A stretch of 64,000 nt of DNA from NCBI RefSeq assembly GCF_007858975.2, contig NZ_CP042220.2, positions 1,612,001 to 1,676,000 on the forward strand. Direction: 5' to 3'. The stretch's first letter is position 1. Each line of letters begins with the position of its first letter. Shown piece after piece: positions 28,233 to 39,241 of this stretch. Under the pieces are notes generated by a model. That model ran no database searches. It was not told the origin of the DNA and worked only from the letters and a program-made list of their open reading frames with translations. Made by a program: the position numbers and the translations under genes. This DNA comes from Dickeya poaceiphila. Its GTDB lineage: Bacteria > Pseudomonadota > Gammaproteobacteria > Enterobacterales > Enterobacteriaceae.

Positions 28233-29801
28233 GTGCTGGTTAATAAATTTAGGGTTAAGCAGCGGGTTGCTAATCTTCGCTGGGTTTCAGCTGCGGTAAT
28301 GCTGTCTCTGACATCGTTACATGCGTGGGCTTTTTCCATTGATGATGTGGTTCAAAAGGCGGAAAAGCTTGCTGAAAAAGGGTATGAAGCGCCAAAGAGC
28401 AATCTTCCGGCCCAGTTTCGCGACATGAAGTTTGCCGATTATCAGCAGATTCGCTTCAACCAGGATAAATCCTACTGGAATTCGGACCAGACGCCTTTCA
28501 AATTGCAGTTCTACCATCAGGGCATGTATTTTGACATTCCAGTCAAAATCAATGAAGTAACCGCCACTGAAGTCAACGAAATCAAATATTCTACTGATTA
28601 TTTCAATTTTGGCTCTGTCAATCATGATTCGGCGACAGTGAAAGACTTGGGCTTCGCTGGTTTCAAAGTTCTCTATCCGGTAAATAAAGCGGATAAGAAC
28701 GATGAAATTCTCAGCATGTTGGGCGCGAGTTATTTCCGTATGGTGGGTAAAGGGCAGGTTTATGGTCTGTCGGCCCGTGGTTTGGCTATCGACACGGCAT
28801 TACCGTCTGGCGAAGAGTTCCCGCGTTTTCGTGAATTCTGGATTGAACATCCGAAACCGGAAGATAAACATCTGGTGATCTACGCCTTACTGGATTCTCC
28901 GCGTTCTGTCGGTGCTTACCGCTTTGTGCTCTATCCGGGCAGCGATAGCATGATGGATGTGGAAGCTAAAGTTTATCTGCGCGACAACGTGGGCAAATTA
29001 GGTGTCGCCCCGCTGACCAGCATGTTCCTGTTCGGGCCAAATCAGCCGTCTCCAACATTAAATTACCGTCCTGCTTTGCATGATTCTGATGGTCTGTCAA
29101 TTCACGCTGGCAATGGTGAGTGGATCTGGCGTCCATTGAATAATCCGAAGCATCTGTCGGTAAGCACCTATTCTATCGAGAATCCCAAAGGCTTTGGTCT
29201 GCTGCAGCGTGGACGTGATTTCTCTGGCTATGAAGATCTGGATGATCGTTATGACCTGCGTCCCAGTGGTTGGGTTGAAACCAAAGGCGACTGGGGTAAA
29301 GGTAAGGTGGAACTGGTAGAGATTCCGACTGCAGACGAAACCAACGATAATATTGTGGCTTTCTGGACGCCGGAAAACTTGCCTGAAAAAGGTAAGCCGT
29401 TGGAGGTCAAGTATCGCCTGCATTTCACTAAAGATGAAGAAGCGTTGCATTCGCCGGAACAGGCTTATGTCATGCAGACCATGCGTTCAACGGGGGATGT
29501 AAAACAATCTAACCTGATTCGTCAGCCTGATGGCACCATCGCATTTCTGGTCGATTTTGTCGGTGGCAAAATGAAAGACCTGGATTCGAACGCGCCGGTT
29601 GCGTCACAAGTCAGTATTGGTGATAACGGTGAAATTGTGGAAAACAGTGTTCGTTATAATCCGGTAACGCATGGCTGGCGTCTTACACTGCGTCTGAAGG
29701 TTAAAGACAACAAACAACCAACGGAAATGCGAGCGGCGCTGGTCAATGGCGATACCACATTGACTGAAACCTGGAGCTATCAGCTGCCTGCTAATGAATA
29801 A
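28233..29801 (+). CDS. opgG: Periplasmic glucan biosynthesis protein OpgG (MdoG)
   Basis: About 522 residues, E. coli 511. After a signal peptide ([18 protein letters not shown]) the mature protein begins [20 protein letters not shown] and is closely similar to MdoG throughout (YADYQQI-like [39 protein letters not shown] at the end). It acts in the periplasm on osmoregulated periplasmic glucans. No ATG gives a normal start. GTG 28233 with GGGGAG just before is chosen, though the spacing is short; a TTG at 28209 is an alternative. It overlaps opgH. OPGs affect virulence and motility in soft-rot bacteria. Confidence 0.95.
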   Translation: MLVNKFRVKQRVANLRWVSAAVMLSLTSLHAWAFSIDDVVQKAEKLAEKGYEAPKSNLPAQFRDMKFADYQQIRFNQDKSYWNSDQTPFKLQFYHQGMYFDIPVKINEVTATEVNEIKYSTDYFNFGSVNHDSATVKDLGFAGFKVLYPVNKADKNDEILSMLGASYFRMVGKGQVYGLSARGLAIDTALPSGEEFPRFREFWIEHPKPEDKHLVIYALLDSPRSVGAYRFVLYPGSDSMMDVEAKVYLRDNVGKLGVAPLTSMFLFGPNQPSPTLNYRPALHDSDGLSIHAGNGEWIWRPLNNPKHLSVSTYSIENPKGFGLLQRGRDFSGYEDLDDRYDLRPSGWVETKGDWGKGKVELVEIPTADETNDNIVAFWTPENLPEKGKPLEVKYRLHFTKDEEALHSPEQAYVMQTMRSTGDVKQSNLIRQPDGTIAFLVDFVGGKMKDLDSNAPVASQVSIGDNGEIVENSVRYNPVTHGWRLTLRLKVKDNKQPTEMRAALVNGDTTLTETWSYQLPANE

Positions 29802-32343
29802 ATCAATTATTTCTCTCGATTATATCGAGAATTTGCCTCTGCCTGCTGGGCAGGCAGAGGCTTTACGTGAGACATTGTCTTCGTCTCAGGATATGTCTTC
29901 TTTACATCAGTCCCTGTCTGATGGTTCTGTGGTCACTATGCAGTCACCAGATGATATCCCTCTGGTTTCTGTAAAACGGCGTCTGGAACTGGCATGGGAA
30001 GATGGGCTAAATGGTGGCAAGCAACTGTGCAAAGACCGTGAAGGTCGTACTGCACTGCAGGCTATGCCGCGCATTACCCGCGCTTCCATGTTCCCTGATG
30101 CCTGGCAGACCAACCCAATAGTGCGTTGGTGGGATATGATCAACGGGCGCTCCAAACCTCTTCGCCATCAATATAAAACGGCGGAAGAGAATGAAGCGGA
30201 AAACCGCTGGCGCAAGGTGGGGACAATTCGTCGCTATATCCTGCTAGTACTGACGTTATTTCAGACCGCTATTGCTACCTGGTATATGAAGACCATTCTT
30301 CCTTATCAGGGATGGGCATTGATCGATCCTTTTGAAATGGTGCATCAGGATGTATGGCGTACGGTCATGCAGTTGCTGCCCTATGTCCTGCAAAGCGGAA
30401 TCTTGATCCTGTTTGCTGTCTTGTTCTGCTGGGTATCGGCGGGTTTCTGGACCGCATTGATGGGGTTCTTGCAACTGCTGATTGGCAAGGATAGGTACAG
30501 CATCTCTTCGACAACGACGGGCAATGAACCGCTCAATCCGAAACATCGCACGGCGTTGATCATGCCTATCTGCAACGAGGATGTGGAGCGAGTCTTCGCA
30601 GGGTTGCGGGCGACATACGAATCGGTGGCTGCCACTGGTGAGTTGGATCATTTTGATATTTATGTACTCAGCGACAGCAACGATCCGGATATTTGTGTCG
30701 CCGAACAAAAAGCCTGGATGGATTTGTGCCGTGAAGTTGGCGGTGCTGGTCGTATTTTCTATCGCCGTCGTCGTCGCCGTGTGAAACGCAAGAGCGGTAA
30801 CATTGACGATTTTTGTCGGCGTTGGGGTAATCAGTACAGCTATATGGTGGTGCTGGACGCTGATAGCGTGATGAGCGGCGAATGTCTGACTGCGTTGGTT
30901 CGGCTGATGGAGGCCAACCCGAATGCTGGGATTATCCAGTCTGCACCGCGTGCATCAGGTATGGATACGCTGTATGCCCGCTGTCAGCAATTCGCTACTC
31001 GTGTCTATGGGCCGTTGTTCACCGCCGGTTTGCATTTCTGGCAGTTGGGTGAATCCCATTATTGGGGACATAACGCCATTATCCGTGTGAAGCCGTTCAT
31101 TGAGCATTGTGCGTTGGCGCCGCTGCCGGGTGAAGGGTCTTTTGCTGGTTCGATTCTGTCACACGACTTTGTCGAAGCGGCGCTGATGCGTCGTGCCGGA
31201 TGGGGGGTATGGATTGCCTATGATTTACCAGGCAGTTATGAAGAATTGCCACCAAATCTGCTGGATGAATTAAAGCGTGACCGTCGTTGGTGCCAGGGTA
31301 ACCTGATGAACTTTCGGTTGTTCCTGGTCAAAGGTATGCATCCGGTGCATCGTGCAGTCTTTCTGACAGGGGTTATGTCTTATTTGTCTGCACCGTTGTG
31401 GTTCATGTTTCTGGCACTTTCTACCGCATTGCAGGTGGTGCATACGTTGATGGAGCCGCAGTACTTTCTACAGCCGCGTCAATTGTTCCCGGTATGGCCG
31501 CAGTGGAGACCTGAGCTGGCTATAGCGTTGTTCTCTACAACATTAGTTTTGTTGTTCCTGCCGAAACTGCTGAGCGTTATTTTGGTGTGTGCCAAGGGGG
31601 CTAAGTCCTACGGTGGTTCAGTCAGGCTATTCATCTCACTGCTGATTGAAATGCTGTTTTCCGTACTATTGGCTCCGGTGCGTATGCTGTTTCATACTGT
31701 ATTTGTAGTCAGTGCGTTTCTTGGATGGTCAGTGCAATGGAAATCGCCACAGCGTGATGATGATGCCACTCCCTGGAGCGAAGCATTTGCACGTCATGGC
31801 TCTCAACTGTTGCTGGGGTTGGTTTGGGCGATTGGCATGGCGTGGCTGGATTTACGTTTCTTGTGGTGGCTGGGGCCTATTGTATTCTCACTGATTCTTT
31901 CACCGTTAGTGTCAACATTGTCCAGCCGTGCCGGCCTTGGGTTGGCTTGCAAGCGTGGTAAGCTGTTACTGATCCCGGAAGAGTCTGATCCACCGCGTGA
32001 ACTGGTGGCGACCGACGAGTATTTCCGTCGTAATCGTGAGCGCAAGTTGAATGATGGTTTCATGCATGCGGTTTTTGATCCGTCGATCAACGCGTTATCC
32101 AGTGCAATGGCAACGGCTCGTCACTGCTTGAGCAAGCCGATTGAGGATATGCGTGAGCAACGCGTCAATGATGCATTGAACCGTAAACCTCATGAAGTCG
32201 ATGGTAATTTGCGCTTAGCGCTGATGAGTGATCCAGTGACATTAGCTCGTTTGCACCAGCGAGTGTGGAGCCAGCCAGAAAATTATAGTGACTGGCGAAA
32301 CCACTACCAGACGCTTGACGCTCCGGTGATTAAAAGCGAATAA
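29794..32343 (+). CDS. opgH: Membrane glucan glucosyltransferase OpgH (MdoH)
   Basis: 849 residues (E. coli 847). The central GT2 domain has [28 protein letters not shown] (DxD) and [14 protein letters not shown] (Q-x-x-R-W-type, processive), flanked by several transmembrane helices on each side. It polymerises the linear beta-1,2-glucose backbone from UDP-glucose while exporting it. Its ATG overlaps the opgG stop by eight bases, so the two are translationally coupled. A strong terminator follows. Confidence 0.97.
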   Translation: MNKSIISLDYIENLPLPAGQAEALRETLSSSQDMSSLHQSLSDGSVVTMQSPDDIPLVSVKRRLELAWEDGLNGGKQLCKDREGRTALQAMPRITRASMFPDAWQTNPIVRWWDMINGRSKPLRHQYKTAEENEAENRWRKVGTIRRYILLVLTLFQTAIATWYMKTILPYQGWALIDPFEMVHQDVWRTVMQLLPYVLQSGILILFAVLFCWVSAGFWTALMGFLQLLIGKDRYSISSTTTGNEPLNPKHRTALIMPICNEDVERVFAGLRATYESVAATGELDHFDIYVLSDSNDPDICVAEQKAWMDLCREVGGAGRIFYRRRRRRVKRKSGNIDDFCRRWGNQYSYMVVLDADSVMSGECLTALVRLMEANPNAGIIQSAPRASGMDTLYARCQQFATRVYGPLFTAGLHFWQLGESHYWGHNAIIRVKPFIEHCALAPLPGEGSFAGSILSHDFVEAALMRRAGWGVWIAYDLPGSYEELPPNLLDELKRDRRWCQGNLMNFRLFLVKGMHPVHRAVFLTGVMSYLSAPLWFMFLALSTALQVVHTLMEPQYFLQPRQLFPVWPQWRPELAIALFSTTLVLLFLPKLLSVILVCAKGAKSYGGSVRLFISLLIEMLFSVLLAPVRMLFHTVFVVSAFLGWSVQWKSPQRDDDATPWSEAFARHGSQLLLGLVWAIGMAWLDLRFLWWLGPIVFSLILSPLVSTLSSRAGLGLACKRGKLLLIPEESDPPRELVATDEYFRRNRERKLNDGFMHAVFDPSINALSSAMATARHCLSKPIEDMREQRVNDALNRKPHEVDGNLRLALMSDPVTLARLHQRVWSQPENYSDWRNHYQTLDAPVIKSE

Positions 32344-32365
32344 GCCTGTGTGGTTTATTAATAAA

Positions 32366-32394
32366 AAAGCAACGGCGGGTCCGTTGCTTTTTTT
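32366..32394. terminator. Terminator shared by opgGH and mdtG
   Basis: Stem AAAGCAACGG/CCGTTGCTTT, five-base loop, T-run on the plus strand and A-run before, between convergent genes. Confidence 0.92.
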
Positions 32395-32437
32395 ATGTTC
32401 GTCTTATATAGAATGTCGGTTTCTGGTACGCAGAAAT

Positions 32438-33667
32438 TTATTCTGACTCAGATATCAGCTCAGGGTTTGGTTTCCGTCGTAGAGATAACCACGAGTAGAG
32501 AGCATTGACCATCACGACGGAAGCGGTAACCAGAAATACGGCCCTGAACCCAAAGGTTGCTGACACGCTGGCGCCCAATAATGGGCCTGTTACGTTGCCG
32601 ACATCGCGGAATGATTGGTTATAACTGAAAATCCGCCCGGCAACCTGATGAGAAGAGTGGTATATCAGTAACGTTTGCACGGCAGGCAGCAGTGCGCCGT
32701 CGGCAGCTCCGAGCAGGAATCGTAACGCTGCCAGTTGCCAGGGTGACTGCACGAACGCCATAGGAATCAGTAATAATACCGACAGGATCAGCATGGCTAT
32801 CAGGATACGTTCTGGGCCAATTTTGTCGCCGAGTCTTCCCAATCGAGGTGCACTCAGCAGTGCCGAAACGCCAGGGATGGCGGCAATAGCGCCACTAATA
32901 AACGCCAGATTATCGGTCTGGCCCGCTAGCTCTCGTACATACAGCGTCAGTATCGGGGCGACAGAACCGGTTGCTACCTGGATGATAAGAGTAGTGATAA
33001 ACAGGCTCATGACCAGATGTGGATTCTTCAGTGAAACCATTACCTGACGTCCGCTGAGCATATCTTTTTTCCGTACCGGCTCAATACGCTCTTGGATGAA
33101 AAACAGCGTAACCAGAAAGCAGATGAACAAGACTATAGCGGTGATGAAAAAGACAGGACGCAAGCCGAAAGTGTCAGCCAGATAGCCCCCTAACAACGGA
33201 CCAAGCAAGGAACCACTCACTGCGCCGGTAGATAATGTCCCCAGTGCCCAGCCACTGCGGCTACGTGGTACTTGTGTGGCGATTAACGCGTTGGCATTGG
33301 GAACAAAACCACCCAAAATACCTAATGCTGCTCTGAGCAGCAGAAACTGCCAGATATTTTGCACCAGACCCATTAGCGCCATAACGACCGCCATTCCCAG
33401 TGCAGAGCGTAGCAACATCAGCTTGCGCCCTTTGCGGTCTGCAAGGCGTCCCCAGAAGGGGGATGCGATTGCTGAAAAAAGAAACGTGATACTGAAAACA
33501 ACACCTGACCAAAGATTTAACGCCTCATGACCCTGTATTCCGAGTTGTTCGACATACAGTGAAAGAAAAGGCATGACCAGGCTGAAGGCCGCTCCGGTAA
33601 AAAAACATCCCAACCAGGCAATGTAGAGGTTGCGTTTCCAGTCAATCGGAGTGGTGTCGTCCATCAT
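32438..33667 (-). CDS. mdtG: MFS multidrug efflux protein MdtG
   Basis: 409 residues (E. coli 408), twelve predicted TM helices. The MFS signature loop after TM2 is [18 protein letters not shown]. The N-terminus [20 protein letters not shown] matches MdtG well. It exports drugs such as fosfomycin or deoxycholate in E. coli; the substrate here is unproven. The frame extends 50 codons upstream through repeat-bearing DNA, but ATG 33667 with CAGGAAAAC is the family start. It lies downstream of lpxL on the same strand. Confidence 0.92.
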   Translation of the reverse strand: MMDDTTPIDWKRNLYIAWLGCFFTGAAFSLVMPFLSLYVEQLGIQGHEALNLWSGVVFSITFLFSAIASPFWGRLADRKGRKLMLLRSALGMAVVMALMGLVQNIWQFLLLRAALGILGGFVPNANALIATQVPRSRSGWALGTLSTGAVSGSLLGPLLGGYLADTFGLRPVFFITAIVLFICFLVTLFFIQERIEPVRKKDMLSGRQVMVSLKNPHLVMSLFITTLIIQVATGSVAPILTLYVRELAGQTDNLAFISGAIAAIPGVSALLSAPRLGRLGDKIGPERILIAMLILSVLLLIPMAFVQSPWQLAALRFLLGAADGALLPAVQTLLIYHSSHQVAGRIFSYNQSFRDVGNVTGPLLGASVSATFGFRAVFLVTASVVMVNALYSWLSLRRKPNPELISESE

Positions 33668-33704
33668 GTTTTCCTGGCTGGTAATACCCCAGCACGTAAT
33701 GCAG

Positions 33705-33734
33705 CGGTATTTAATACAACGGTATTTAATACAA
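33705..33734. repeat. Two tandem 15-bp repeats at the end of lpxL
   Basis: CGGTATTTAATACAA occurs twice head-to-tail (33705–33719 and 33720–33734). The second copy covers the lpxL stop codon region. Each unit contains an A/T palindrome. Confidence 0.9.
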
Positions 33735-34646
33735 TGAAGCTTCCCCTGTTGGGCGTGTCTTAAAGCGTCGATGTAGCCACATGTATTGATCCGGCGCCAG
33801 CAGGATATTTTCTTCAACGAGTTTATTCATCCAGATAGCGGTGGCTTCTTCAGTTTCTAGTGGAATATCCAACTGCGCGGGTCGAATGATTAACTCATAG
33901 CCTTTCCCTCCAGGTAACCGTCGGGGTACAAACGGGACAATAGCGGGTTTTGCCGCGCGGGCCAGTATATAGCTGCCGACAGTAGTTGCTGCATTCTTAA
34001 CCGCAAACAAAGGAACAAATACGCTACTACGTGGACCGTAGTCGTGATCGGGGGCATACCAGATAATTTCACCCTGCTTCAGGGCGCGGATCATACCTTT
34101 TAGGTCTTTGCGATCCAGCATTGATTTGTTAGAACGCATTCTGCCCCAGGTCTGTAGCCAGTCGATCAATTTATTGTCGTTGGGGCGGTAAACACCGATA
34201 CCGGCATTTTGTATACCGAAGATACGTGCACCGATTTCCAGAGTAAGGAAATGCAGACCAATCAACAACACACCGCGTTTTTGTTCGCGTAAAGGTAACA
34301 TGTTTTCGATACCGGTTATTTTGAACCAGTACTCTACTCGCCAGTTAGGCCAGAACCATGCCATACCGGTTTCCATGACGCCCATGCCGACCGATTCAAA
34401 ATTTTTCTTGACCAGTTTTTCCCGTTCTGCTGTAGGCATATCGGGGAAACAGAGCTGTAGATTGCGATGAGCGATAGCAACGCGGCGTTTCATAAAACGC
34501 ATAGACAACCGGCCCAGCCCTGTGCCGATGCGATAGATGAGAGGATAAGGCAGCAATACCACCAGATAGAGTAGAACAATGCCTGCCCACGTTGGCCAGT
34601 AACGCGGGTGTAACAATGAGCGATGGAAAGAGGGGATGTGTGTCAT
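33726..34646 (-). CDS. lpxL: Lipid A biosynthesis lauroyltransferase LpxL
   Basis: 306 residues, same length as E. coli LpxL. It has an N-terminal membrane anchor ([18 protein letters not shown]), the acyltransferase HFLTLE motif (H-x4-E) and the conserved [20 protein letters not shown]. It adds the laurate to Kdo2-lipid IVA at the inner membrane. It is upstream of mdtG and divergent from the trhO remnant, the same arrangement as in E. coli. Confidence 0.96.
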   Translation of the reverse strand: MTHIPSFHRSLLHPRYWPTWAGIVLLYLVVLLPYPLIYRIGTGLGRLSMRFMKRRVAIAHRNLQLCFPDMPTAEREKLVKKNFESVGMGVMETGMAWFWPNWRVEYWFKITGIENMLPLREQKRGVLLIGLHFLTLEIGARIFGIQNAGIGVYRPNDNKLIDWLQTWGRMRSNKSMLDRKDLKGMIRALKQGEIIWYAPDHDYGPRSSVFVPLFAVKNAATTVGSYILARAAKPAIVPFVPRRLPGGKGYELIIRPAQLDIPLETEEATAIWMNKLVEENILLAPDQYMWLHRRFKTRPTGEASLY

Positions 34647-34948
34647 AGCCTCAGTATCAAAAAAAGGCGAGCAATGCGCCGACGGTTAATTGAGTTATCA
34701 GCGTTTTCCTGCAGAACGACCAAAGATGGCGCGTTTGACGAAAGAACACGCGTGTGCTTTTATCCGCAAATTCAATACGGTATTCATCATATCATCTGTG
34801 AAATATGGATTTTAACGTTTGGTGACATTAAGTTGGTTGGGGAAAATAGGGCGGTGTCCCCGCACAGTGCTGCGGGGAGGTTGGCTATAATTGAGTAAAC
34901 AACCCTGTCACATAATGTGGCTCGCAGCACCAATACTGCGGGGGGACT

Positions 34949-35215
34949 GTGATTTTTTCTTTCCATCGAATGTCCTGTGATACCCATGTCAACTGTAAGA
35001 ATCAAGGATGCCATTTGCTGTTTATTCAGTGCTCGGATTGTGCGGAAAAATATGAGGGGTGTTGTAGCGCGTTGTGTCAGGAAGAGATCCGGCTACCACT
35101 TCAAGAACAACGTCAGCGTCGGAAAAATCGAGAAGCTAGTATGAAAATATTTAATAAAGCTAAAGGATTACTGAATGCCTCATTGGGTATTTCTGTATCG
35201 GAAGAGAAAAAATAA
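34949..35215 (+). pseudogene. trhO: C-terminal remnant of trhO (yceA), tRNA uridine 5-hydroxylation rhodanese
   Basis: The 88-codon frame matches the last roughly 80 residues of E. coli YceA/Trh[20 protein letters not shown], then CAEKYEGCC, the Arg-rich EEQRxRR-like stretch and [15 protein letters not shown]. The N-terminal domain and the rhodanese domain with its catalytic Cys are missing. The 300 bases upstream (34647–34948) show no trace of them. It sits exactly where trhO lies in E. coli, between lpxL and yceI. A GTG at 34949 with a G-rich SD could still allow expression of the small Cys-rich tail. Confidence 0.85.
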
Positions 35216-35230
35216 TTTAGTTGAAGAAGT

Positions 35231-35254
35231 GCGCAGAGCGTAATTGCTCTGCGC
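35231..35254. terminator. Hairpin between trhO remnant and yceI
   Basis: GCGCAGAGC/GCTCTGCGC, perfect nine-base stem, six-base loop, between convergent frames. No strong T-run follows. Confidence 0.65.
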
Positions 35255-35260
35255 GGGATC

Positions 35261-35839
35261 TTATTTCTGGCGAACACCTTCGAGGGAAATAATTAATTCT
35301 ACCTCGTGAGAGGCTGGGCCAAGATCGGTAGTGATATTAAAGTCTTTTAACATCAACTTACCTTTCGCTTCAAAACCAGCACGATATCCGCCCCATGGAT
35401 TATCACCTTGGCCCATCAGTCTGGCTTCCAGTATTAGCGGTTTGGTGACACCATTTAGTGTCAAATTACCGGTAATTTTTAATCCATCTCCATTTTTTTG
35501 TACGCCAGTTGATGTAAAGGTTGCCTGGGGATATTTGTCTGCATTTAATAATTCAGCACTGCGAATGTGTTTATCGCGTTCAGCCTGATTGGTATCGACA
35601 CTGTTGGTATTAACAGTGACGTTGACTTTATCTGCAGACGGATTATTTTCATCAAAGGTAAACGTACCGTCGAAATCTTTAAATGAACCGTAAATCCAGC
35701 TATATCCTAAGTGCTTAATACGGAATTGAATAAATGCGTGTTGTTCTTTTTTGTCAAATTTATAATCAGCGGCGGAAGCAACGTCAGTCCAGGTGAGCAG
35801 AGATGCCAGAGCTGCACCCAACAGAAGACTTTTTTTCAA
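35261..35839 (-). CDS. yceI: Periplasmic YceI-family protein
   Basis: 192 residues with a Sec signal peptide ([22 protein letters not shown], cut before ADYKFD). The mature part has the lipocalin-like YceI fold: [18 protein letters not shown] and the C-terminal [21 protein letters not shown]. The family binds polyisoprenoid lipids. In E. coli it is induced by high pH or osmotic stress. It is downstream of yceJ by 32 bases, so they form an operon. Confidence 0.94.
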   Translation of the reverse strand: MKKSLLLGAALASLLTWTDVASAADYKFDKKEQHAFIQFRIKHLGYSWIYGSFKDFDGTFTFDENNPSADKVNVTVNTNSVDTNQAERDKHIRSAELLNADKYPQATFTSTGVQKNGDGLKITGNLTLNGVTKPLILEARLMGQGDNPWGGYRAGFEAKGKLMLKDFNITTDLGPASHEVELIISLEGVRQK

Positions 35840-35871
35840 CCTTGGTATTTTTCCCTAAATTCCAAAATGAA

Positions 35872-36417
35872 CTAATCAACATGCCGACCGGACATGCGTT
35901 TTAATGTTACATCATGATCAATAAAGTGATGCTTCAGTGCTGCCAATGCGTGTAATACAGACAAAACGACAACCGACCATGCAAGATACAAATGAATCTT
36001 ACCGGCAGTGTCTGCCTGATTTTGAATGCCACTCAGTGTCGCAGGAACAGAGAACAAGCCAAAAACAGAAATTGCTTGCCCTTCTGCGGTGGAAATCAAA
36101 TAGCCGCTAATAAGAATACTGAATAACAGTAAGTACAGGAAGATATGTGCGGCTGTAGCACCAATCCGCGTTAATGCTGAATAACTGGATAGTGGTGGCG
36201 ATAACCAGCGCCATATTACCCGGAAAAGCAGAACCAGAAACAGCAGAATTCCTATGCCTTTATGTATTTCCGGAGCATTGTGGTACCAGGGGTTATAATA
36301 TCCCAAAGTAACCATCCATAACCCTAATGCAAACATACCATAGATCGTAATGGCACTAGCCCAGTGCAGGAGTGCGCTGATATATCCATATCGAGTTGAC
36401 GTATTACGCCAAAGCAT
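35872..36417 (-). CDS. yceJ: Cytochrome b561 family protein YceJ
   Basis: 181 residues with four TM helices and the haem-ligand histidines expected of cytochrome b561 (ISALLHWASA in TM1, PEIHKGIGILLFL, and the C-terminal VVLSVLHALAALKHHFID). It is an inner-membrane electron carrier, probably serving a periplasmic partner encoded by yceI. The ATG at 36417 is nine bases after AAGGAT and yields the E. coli-like MLWRNTSTRYG start; the frame opens six codons earlier. Confidence 0.92.
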   Translation of the reverse strand: MLWRNTSTRYGYISALLHWASAITIYGMFALGLWMVTLGYYNPWYHNAPEIHKGIGILLFLVLLFRVIWRWLSPPLSSYSALTRIGATAAHIFLYLLLFSILISGYLISTAEGQAISVFGLFSVPATLSGIQNQADTAGKIHLYLAWSVVVLSVLHALAALKHHFIDHDVTLKRMSGRHVD

Positions 36418-36791
36418 TATCGAGATCCTTATCATTAATTAGCGACCGTTCCGAGAAAATAACCGCGTGAAAACATAAAATCAATATAAAAATGACATTT
36501 TTGATGCTGTATTCTTATTTTAAAATAAAATTAATTTTTTATGTAGGTATCATTAAAATAGTTTGAAAAATATATCATGAATATTATTTTTTTTATTTTA
36601 TTTTAATAATGAAAAAACTGATTTGTTTAATTGTTGTTTTATATTTAATTGAGTGTTTCTATGGTTGATTTTTATTTATAAACAAATAAGGTGCTTAATT
36701 ATTTTGGTGGTGTGAGAAATGTGACACCGCTCAAAAGAGCGGCGTCTGGGTGGATAAATGAAATTGTGAATGGTGATAAAGATAAGAAACC
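36418..36791. other. Strongly AT-rich intergenic region
   Basis: About 370 bases between yceJ and bssS, with long A/T tracts (36480–36660). No gene recognised. A short GC hairpin near 36727–36745 (ACCGCTC/GAGCGG) may end bssS transcription. Confidence 0.4.
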
Positions 36792-37046
36792 TTAATGCTT
36801 AAGGTAGTCAGCAGGCTGGTAGTCGTTTGATTCGATTTTGGCAATACCAGCCTCCAGAATTGAAATGAGCTGTTTTGCCACATCAGTGGTTAACCATAAT
36901 GTCCGGTCAACCTGCGCTTCATCCGGCGCCTGATCCGCCGCAGAAAGGTAATGCAAACGGATCATCATTGCATCATAACTGTCAACGGTACTGATATCCC
37001 AACCCACTAGCGGGTGCGTTTGAATAATCTCATTTTTTCTGTCCAT
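36792..37046 (-). CDS. bssS: Biofilm regulator BssS
   Basis: 84 residues, closely similar to E. coli BssS/YceP: IQTHPLVGWDISTVDSYDAM, then TLWLTTDVAKQLISILEAG and AKIESNDY. A small cytoplasmic protein tied to biofilm formation and indole/AI-2 signalling in E. coli; mechanism unknown. The SD AAGGGGTAACT is good. Confidence 0.93.
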   Translation of the reverse strand: MDRKNEIIQTHPLVGWDISTVDSYDAMMIRLHYLSAADQAPDEAQVDRTLWLTTDVAKQLISILEAGIAKIESNDYQPADYLKH

Positions 37047-37373
37047 AGTTACCCCTTATTGACTAGTTACTACCGTGAGTGACTAAACGAGGTTTAAGAC
37101 GGCTCTTGTGGCTGAGCAATATCAGTATATCTCTGTCGGATCCATTTATGGAAATTAAATGTAAAAAAAACTCAAGTGGATGTTTCGGCTAATTATCTTG
37201 GGAAACGAGTGATAGTGAGTGAGCAAAAATAGTACAGCACGTCATATGAAGTGTAAAATATCCATAAAAACAGTATGTATAAATGTATAAGGCCAGACAG
37301 AGGATTCTGGCCACCGGGTAACTCTCTACCTGCTAACTCTTTACCGGGTAACTATCAATAAAGGGAAAAAACA
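37047..37373. other. Intergenic region between bssS and dinI, with tandem repeats
   Basis: About 330 bases holding the bssS promoter region, a GGCCAGA/TCTGGCC hairpin at 37291–37312 that could end dinI transcription, and the tandem repeats at 37313–37357. Confidence 0.45.
37313..37357. repeat. Three imperfect tandem 15-bp units after dinI
   Basis: ACCGGGTAACTCTCT, ACCTGCTAACTCTTT and ACCGGGTAACTATCA follow one another without gaps, 16 bases from the dinI stop. Confidence 0.85.
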
Positions 37374-37616
37374 TTATTCATGTTGAATGAACCAGTCGTC
37401 AGCGCTTTCCCATGTCTCTTGCAGGATTTCTGATATTCGCTCTTTGTCGTCTTTATTACCGCCAAAAACAGTTAGGTTATTTGTAGCAGCATAACGGATG
37501 TGGACCGTCGCATCCGGATAAATGCCATGCACCCGGTGACTCAGTTCGTCTGTCAGTGCCTCAAGTGCGCCAGCGGGCAGAGGGGTAGTTTTTGCTATGG
37601 TCAATTCAATACGCAT
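37374..37616 (-). CDS. dinI: DNA damage-inducible protein DinI
   Basis: 80 residues: MRIELTIAKTTPLPAGALEA, then VHIRYAATNNLTVFGG and the C-terminal acidic helix ISEILQETWESADDWF, all as in E. coli DinI. It binds RecA filaments and tunes the SOS response and UmuD cleavage. A perfect LexA box lies 13 bases upstream of the ATG, so it is under SOS control. Confidence 0.96.
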   Translation of the reverse strand: MRIELTIAKTTPLPAGALEALTDELSHRVHGIYPDATVHIRYAATNNLTVFGGNKDDKERISEILQETWESADDWFIQHE

Positions 37617-37629
37617 TGTTGTCTCCTTG

Positions 37630-37645
37630 CTGTTTTTTTATACAG
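37630..37645 (-). promoter_or_regulatory. LexA box of dinI
   Basis: CTGT-N8-ACAG (CTGTTTTTTTATACAG on the plus strand), a full match to the SOS-box rule, located immediately upstream of dinI. Confidence 0.9.
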
Positions 37646-37729
37646 TAAAAATAAAAGGGCCACAAGCAGCAATAAAGAGAAAAAATGCATTGGGGAGTGA
37701 CTCCCTGTCAGGCAAGGAGTCGAAGATTA

Positions 37730-38773
37730 TCAGGCGACAGACCAGTTGAGGCTCTGGCCGGCAAGGAATGGAATAATGCTCTCTTTGCCTGCTACGATCT
37801 CTTGCGGAAACTGCACCGGCCTGCGGTGTAATTCCAGCGTCTCTTCATTAACTGGAAGTCCATAAAAACGTGGGCCATTCAGGGAGCAGAATGCTTCTAG
37901 TTTGTCCAACGCATTCAATTCTTCAAATACGGTGGCGTAGGCACTTAATGAAGCCTGTGCATTAAAGACACCGGCACATCCACAGGATGATTCTTTGCGA
38001 TGTTTGGCATGAGGAGCAGAATCGGTGCCGAGGAAAAATTTTTCGCTACCGGTAGCGACGGCTTCCCGTAGCGCTTGCTGATGGGTGTTGCGTTTGAGGA
38101 TTGGAAGGCAGTATAGGTGTGGGCGAATACCGCCGACCAGCATATGGTTACGGTTAAACATCAGGTGCTGCGGTGTAATAGTGGCCGCGACGAAACGATC
38201 AGCCGATTGAACATACTGGGCAGCTTCACGAGTGGTGATGTGCTCAAATACCACTTTCAGTTCTGGAAACTGTTTGCGTAGTGGCTCCATGATGCGTTCA
38301 ATGAAACGGGCCTCGCGATCAAAAATATCGACTTCTGGATCGGTCACTTCACCATGAACCAGCAGCGGCATACCCAGTTTTTGCATCTCATCAAGTATTG
38401 GGTAAATGGTGTTGATATCTGAGACACCGTGGCTGGAGTTGGTCGTTGCATGAGCCGGATAAAGTTTAGCGGCGGTAAATACGCCTTGCCGATAGCCTGA
38501 GATAATTTCATTTTTATCCAATGACTCTGTCAGATAGCAGGTCATCAATGGCTGGAAAGTATCGCCAACAGGAATGGCGGAGAGAATCCGTTGCCGATAC
38601 GCTTCGGCCTGAGCCACCGTAGTAATGGGCGGCGTTAGGTTTGGCATGACGATGGCTCTGGCAAACAGGCGACTGGTGTAAGGCAGTACGGTGTTGAGCA
38701 TCTGATCGTCACGCAAATGAAGATGCCAGTCATCAGGGCGACGAATCTTCAGAACATTCGGCAAGGGGGTCAT
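37730..38773 (-). CDS. pyrC: Dihydroorotase
   Basis: 347 residues (E. coli 348). It has the zinc-binding HLHLRD near the N-terminus, carboxylated Lys in [13 protein letters not shown], and [15 protein letters not shown] with the catalytic Asp. It closes carbamoyl-aspartate to dihydroorotate in pyrimidine synthesis. The ATG follows GCCGGAG. The pyrC leader switch known in E. coli was not checked in detail. In E. coli the flg operon and others separate pyrC from rne; here only a small ABM gene does. Confidence 0.97.
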   Translation of the reverse strand: MTPLPNVLKIRRPDDWHLHLRDDQMLNTVLPYTSRLFARAIVMPNLTPPITTVAQAEAYRQRILSAIPVGDTFQPLMTCYLTESLDKNEIISGYRQGVFTAAKLYPAHATTNSSHGVSDINTIYPILDEMQKLGMPLLVHGEVTDPEVDIFDREARFIERIMEPLRKQFPELKVVFEHITTREAAQYVQSADRFVAATITPQHLMFNRNHMLVGGIRPHLYCLPILKRNTHQQALREAVATGSEKFFLGTDSAPHAKHRKESSCGCAGVFNAQASLSAYATVFEELNALDKLEAFCSLNGPRFYGLPVNEETLELHRRPVQFPQEIVAGKESIIPFLAGQSLNWSVA

Positions 38774-38948
38774 GAAAACTCCGGCAGTCAGTAAATAACG
38801 TCCCTAAAGCAGGGGAATATGGCGGGGAATAAGCATAAGCGGAAAGTGTAGCGAATGCATCCGTTCGTTGTGAAAAGGTTGAAATTAGCTTTTTGTTGGC
38901 GTTTTATGGTCGGATATTTAATCGGTTGTTATATCAATGGAGTTTATG

Positions 38949-39236
38949 ATGGAGATTCGTATCGTCGCCAGTGTTCAGGCTAAGCTGGAATTTATTAATG
39001 AAGTCGCAGTAGCCGTTCGGCAGGTAGTGGTACCGAGTCGTCAGGAAGCTGGCAATTTGCAGTATGAGTTGCATGAAGAACTCAACAAAAGTGGCTCGTT
39101 CGTGTTTTTCGAGCGCTGGAAAAGCGAGGAGGCGATTACTGAGCATAAGCAGACTGGGCATTTCCGTACTCTTGTTGCTCAACTGGAAGGCAAAATTGAC
39201 AGCATGGATATCAAATTGCTGCAGGCGATTGTCTGA
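38949..39236 (+). CDS. Antibiotic biosynthesis monooxygenase (ABM) domain protein
   Basis: 95 residues forming a single ABM ferredoxin-like domain: IRIVASVQAKLEFINEVAVA, SRQEAGNLQYELHEEL, FVFFERWKSEEAITEHKQTG and FRTL. The family includes YgiN-type quinol monooxygenases and small haem- or signalling-related proteins; the substrate is unknown. Three in-frame ATGs are close (38937, 38946, 38949); GGAG is best placed for 38949. It lies between pyrC (divergent) and rne (convergent). Two hairpins follow. Confidence 0.8.
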   Translation: MEIRIVASVQAKLEFINEVAVAVRQVVVPSRQEAGNLQYELHEELNKSGSFVFFERWKSEEAITEHKQTGHFRTLVAQLEGKIDSMDIKLLQAIV

Positions 39237-39241
39237 AAAAA

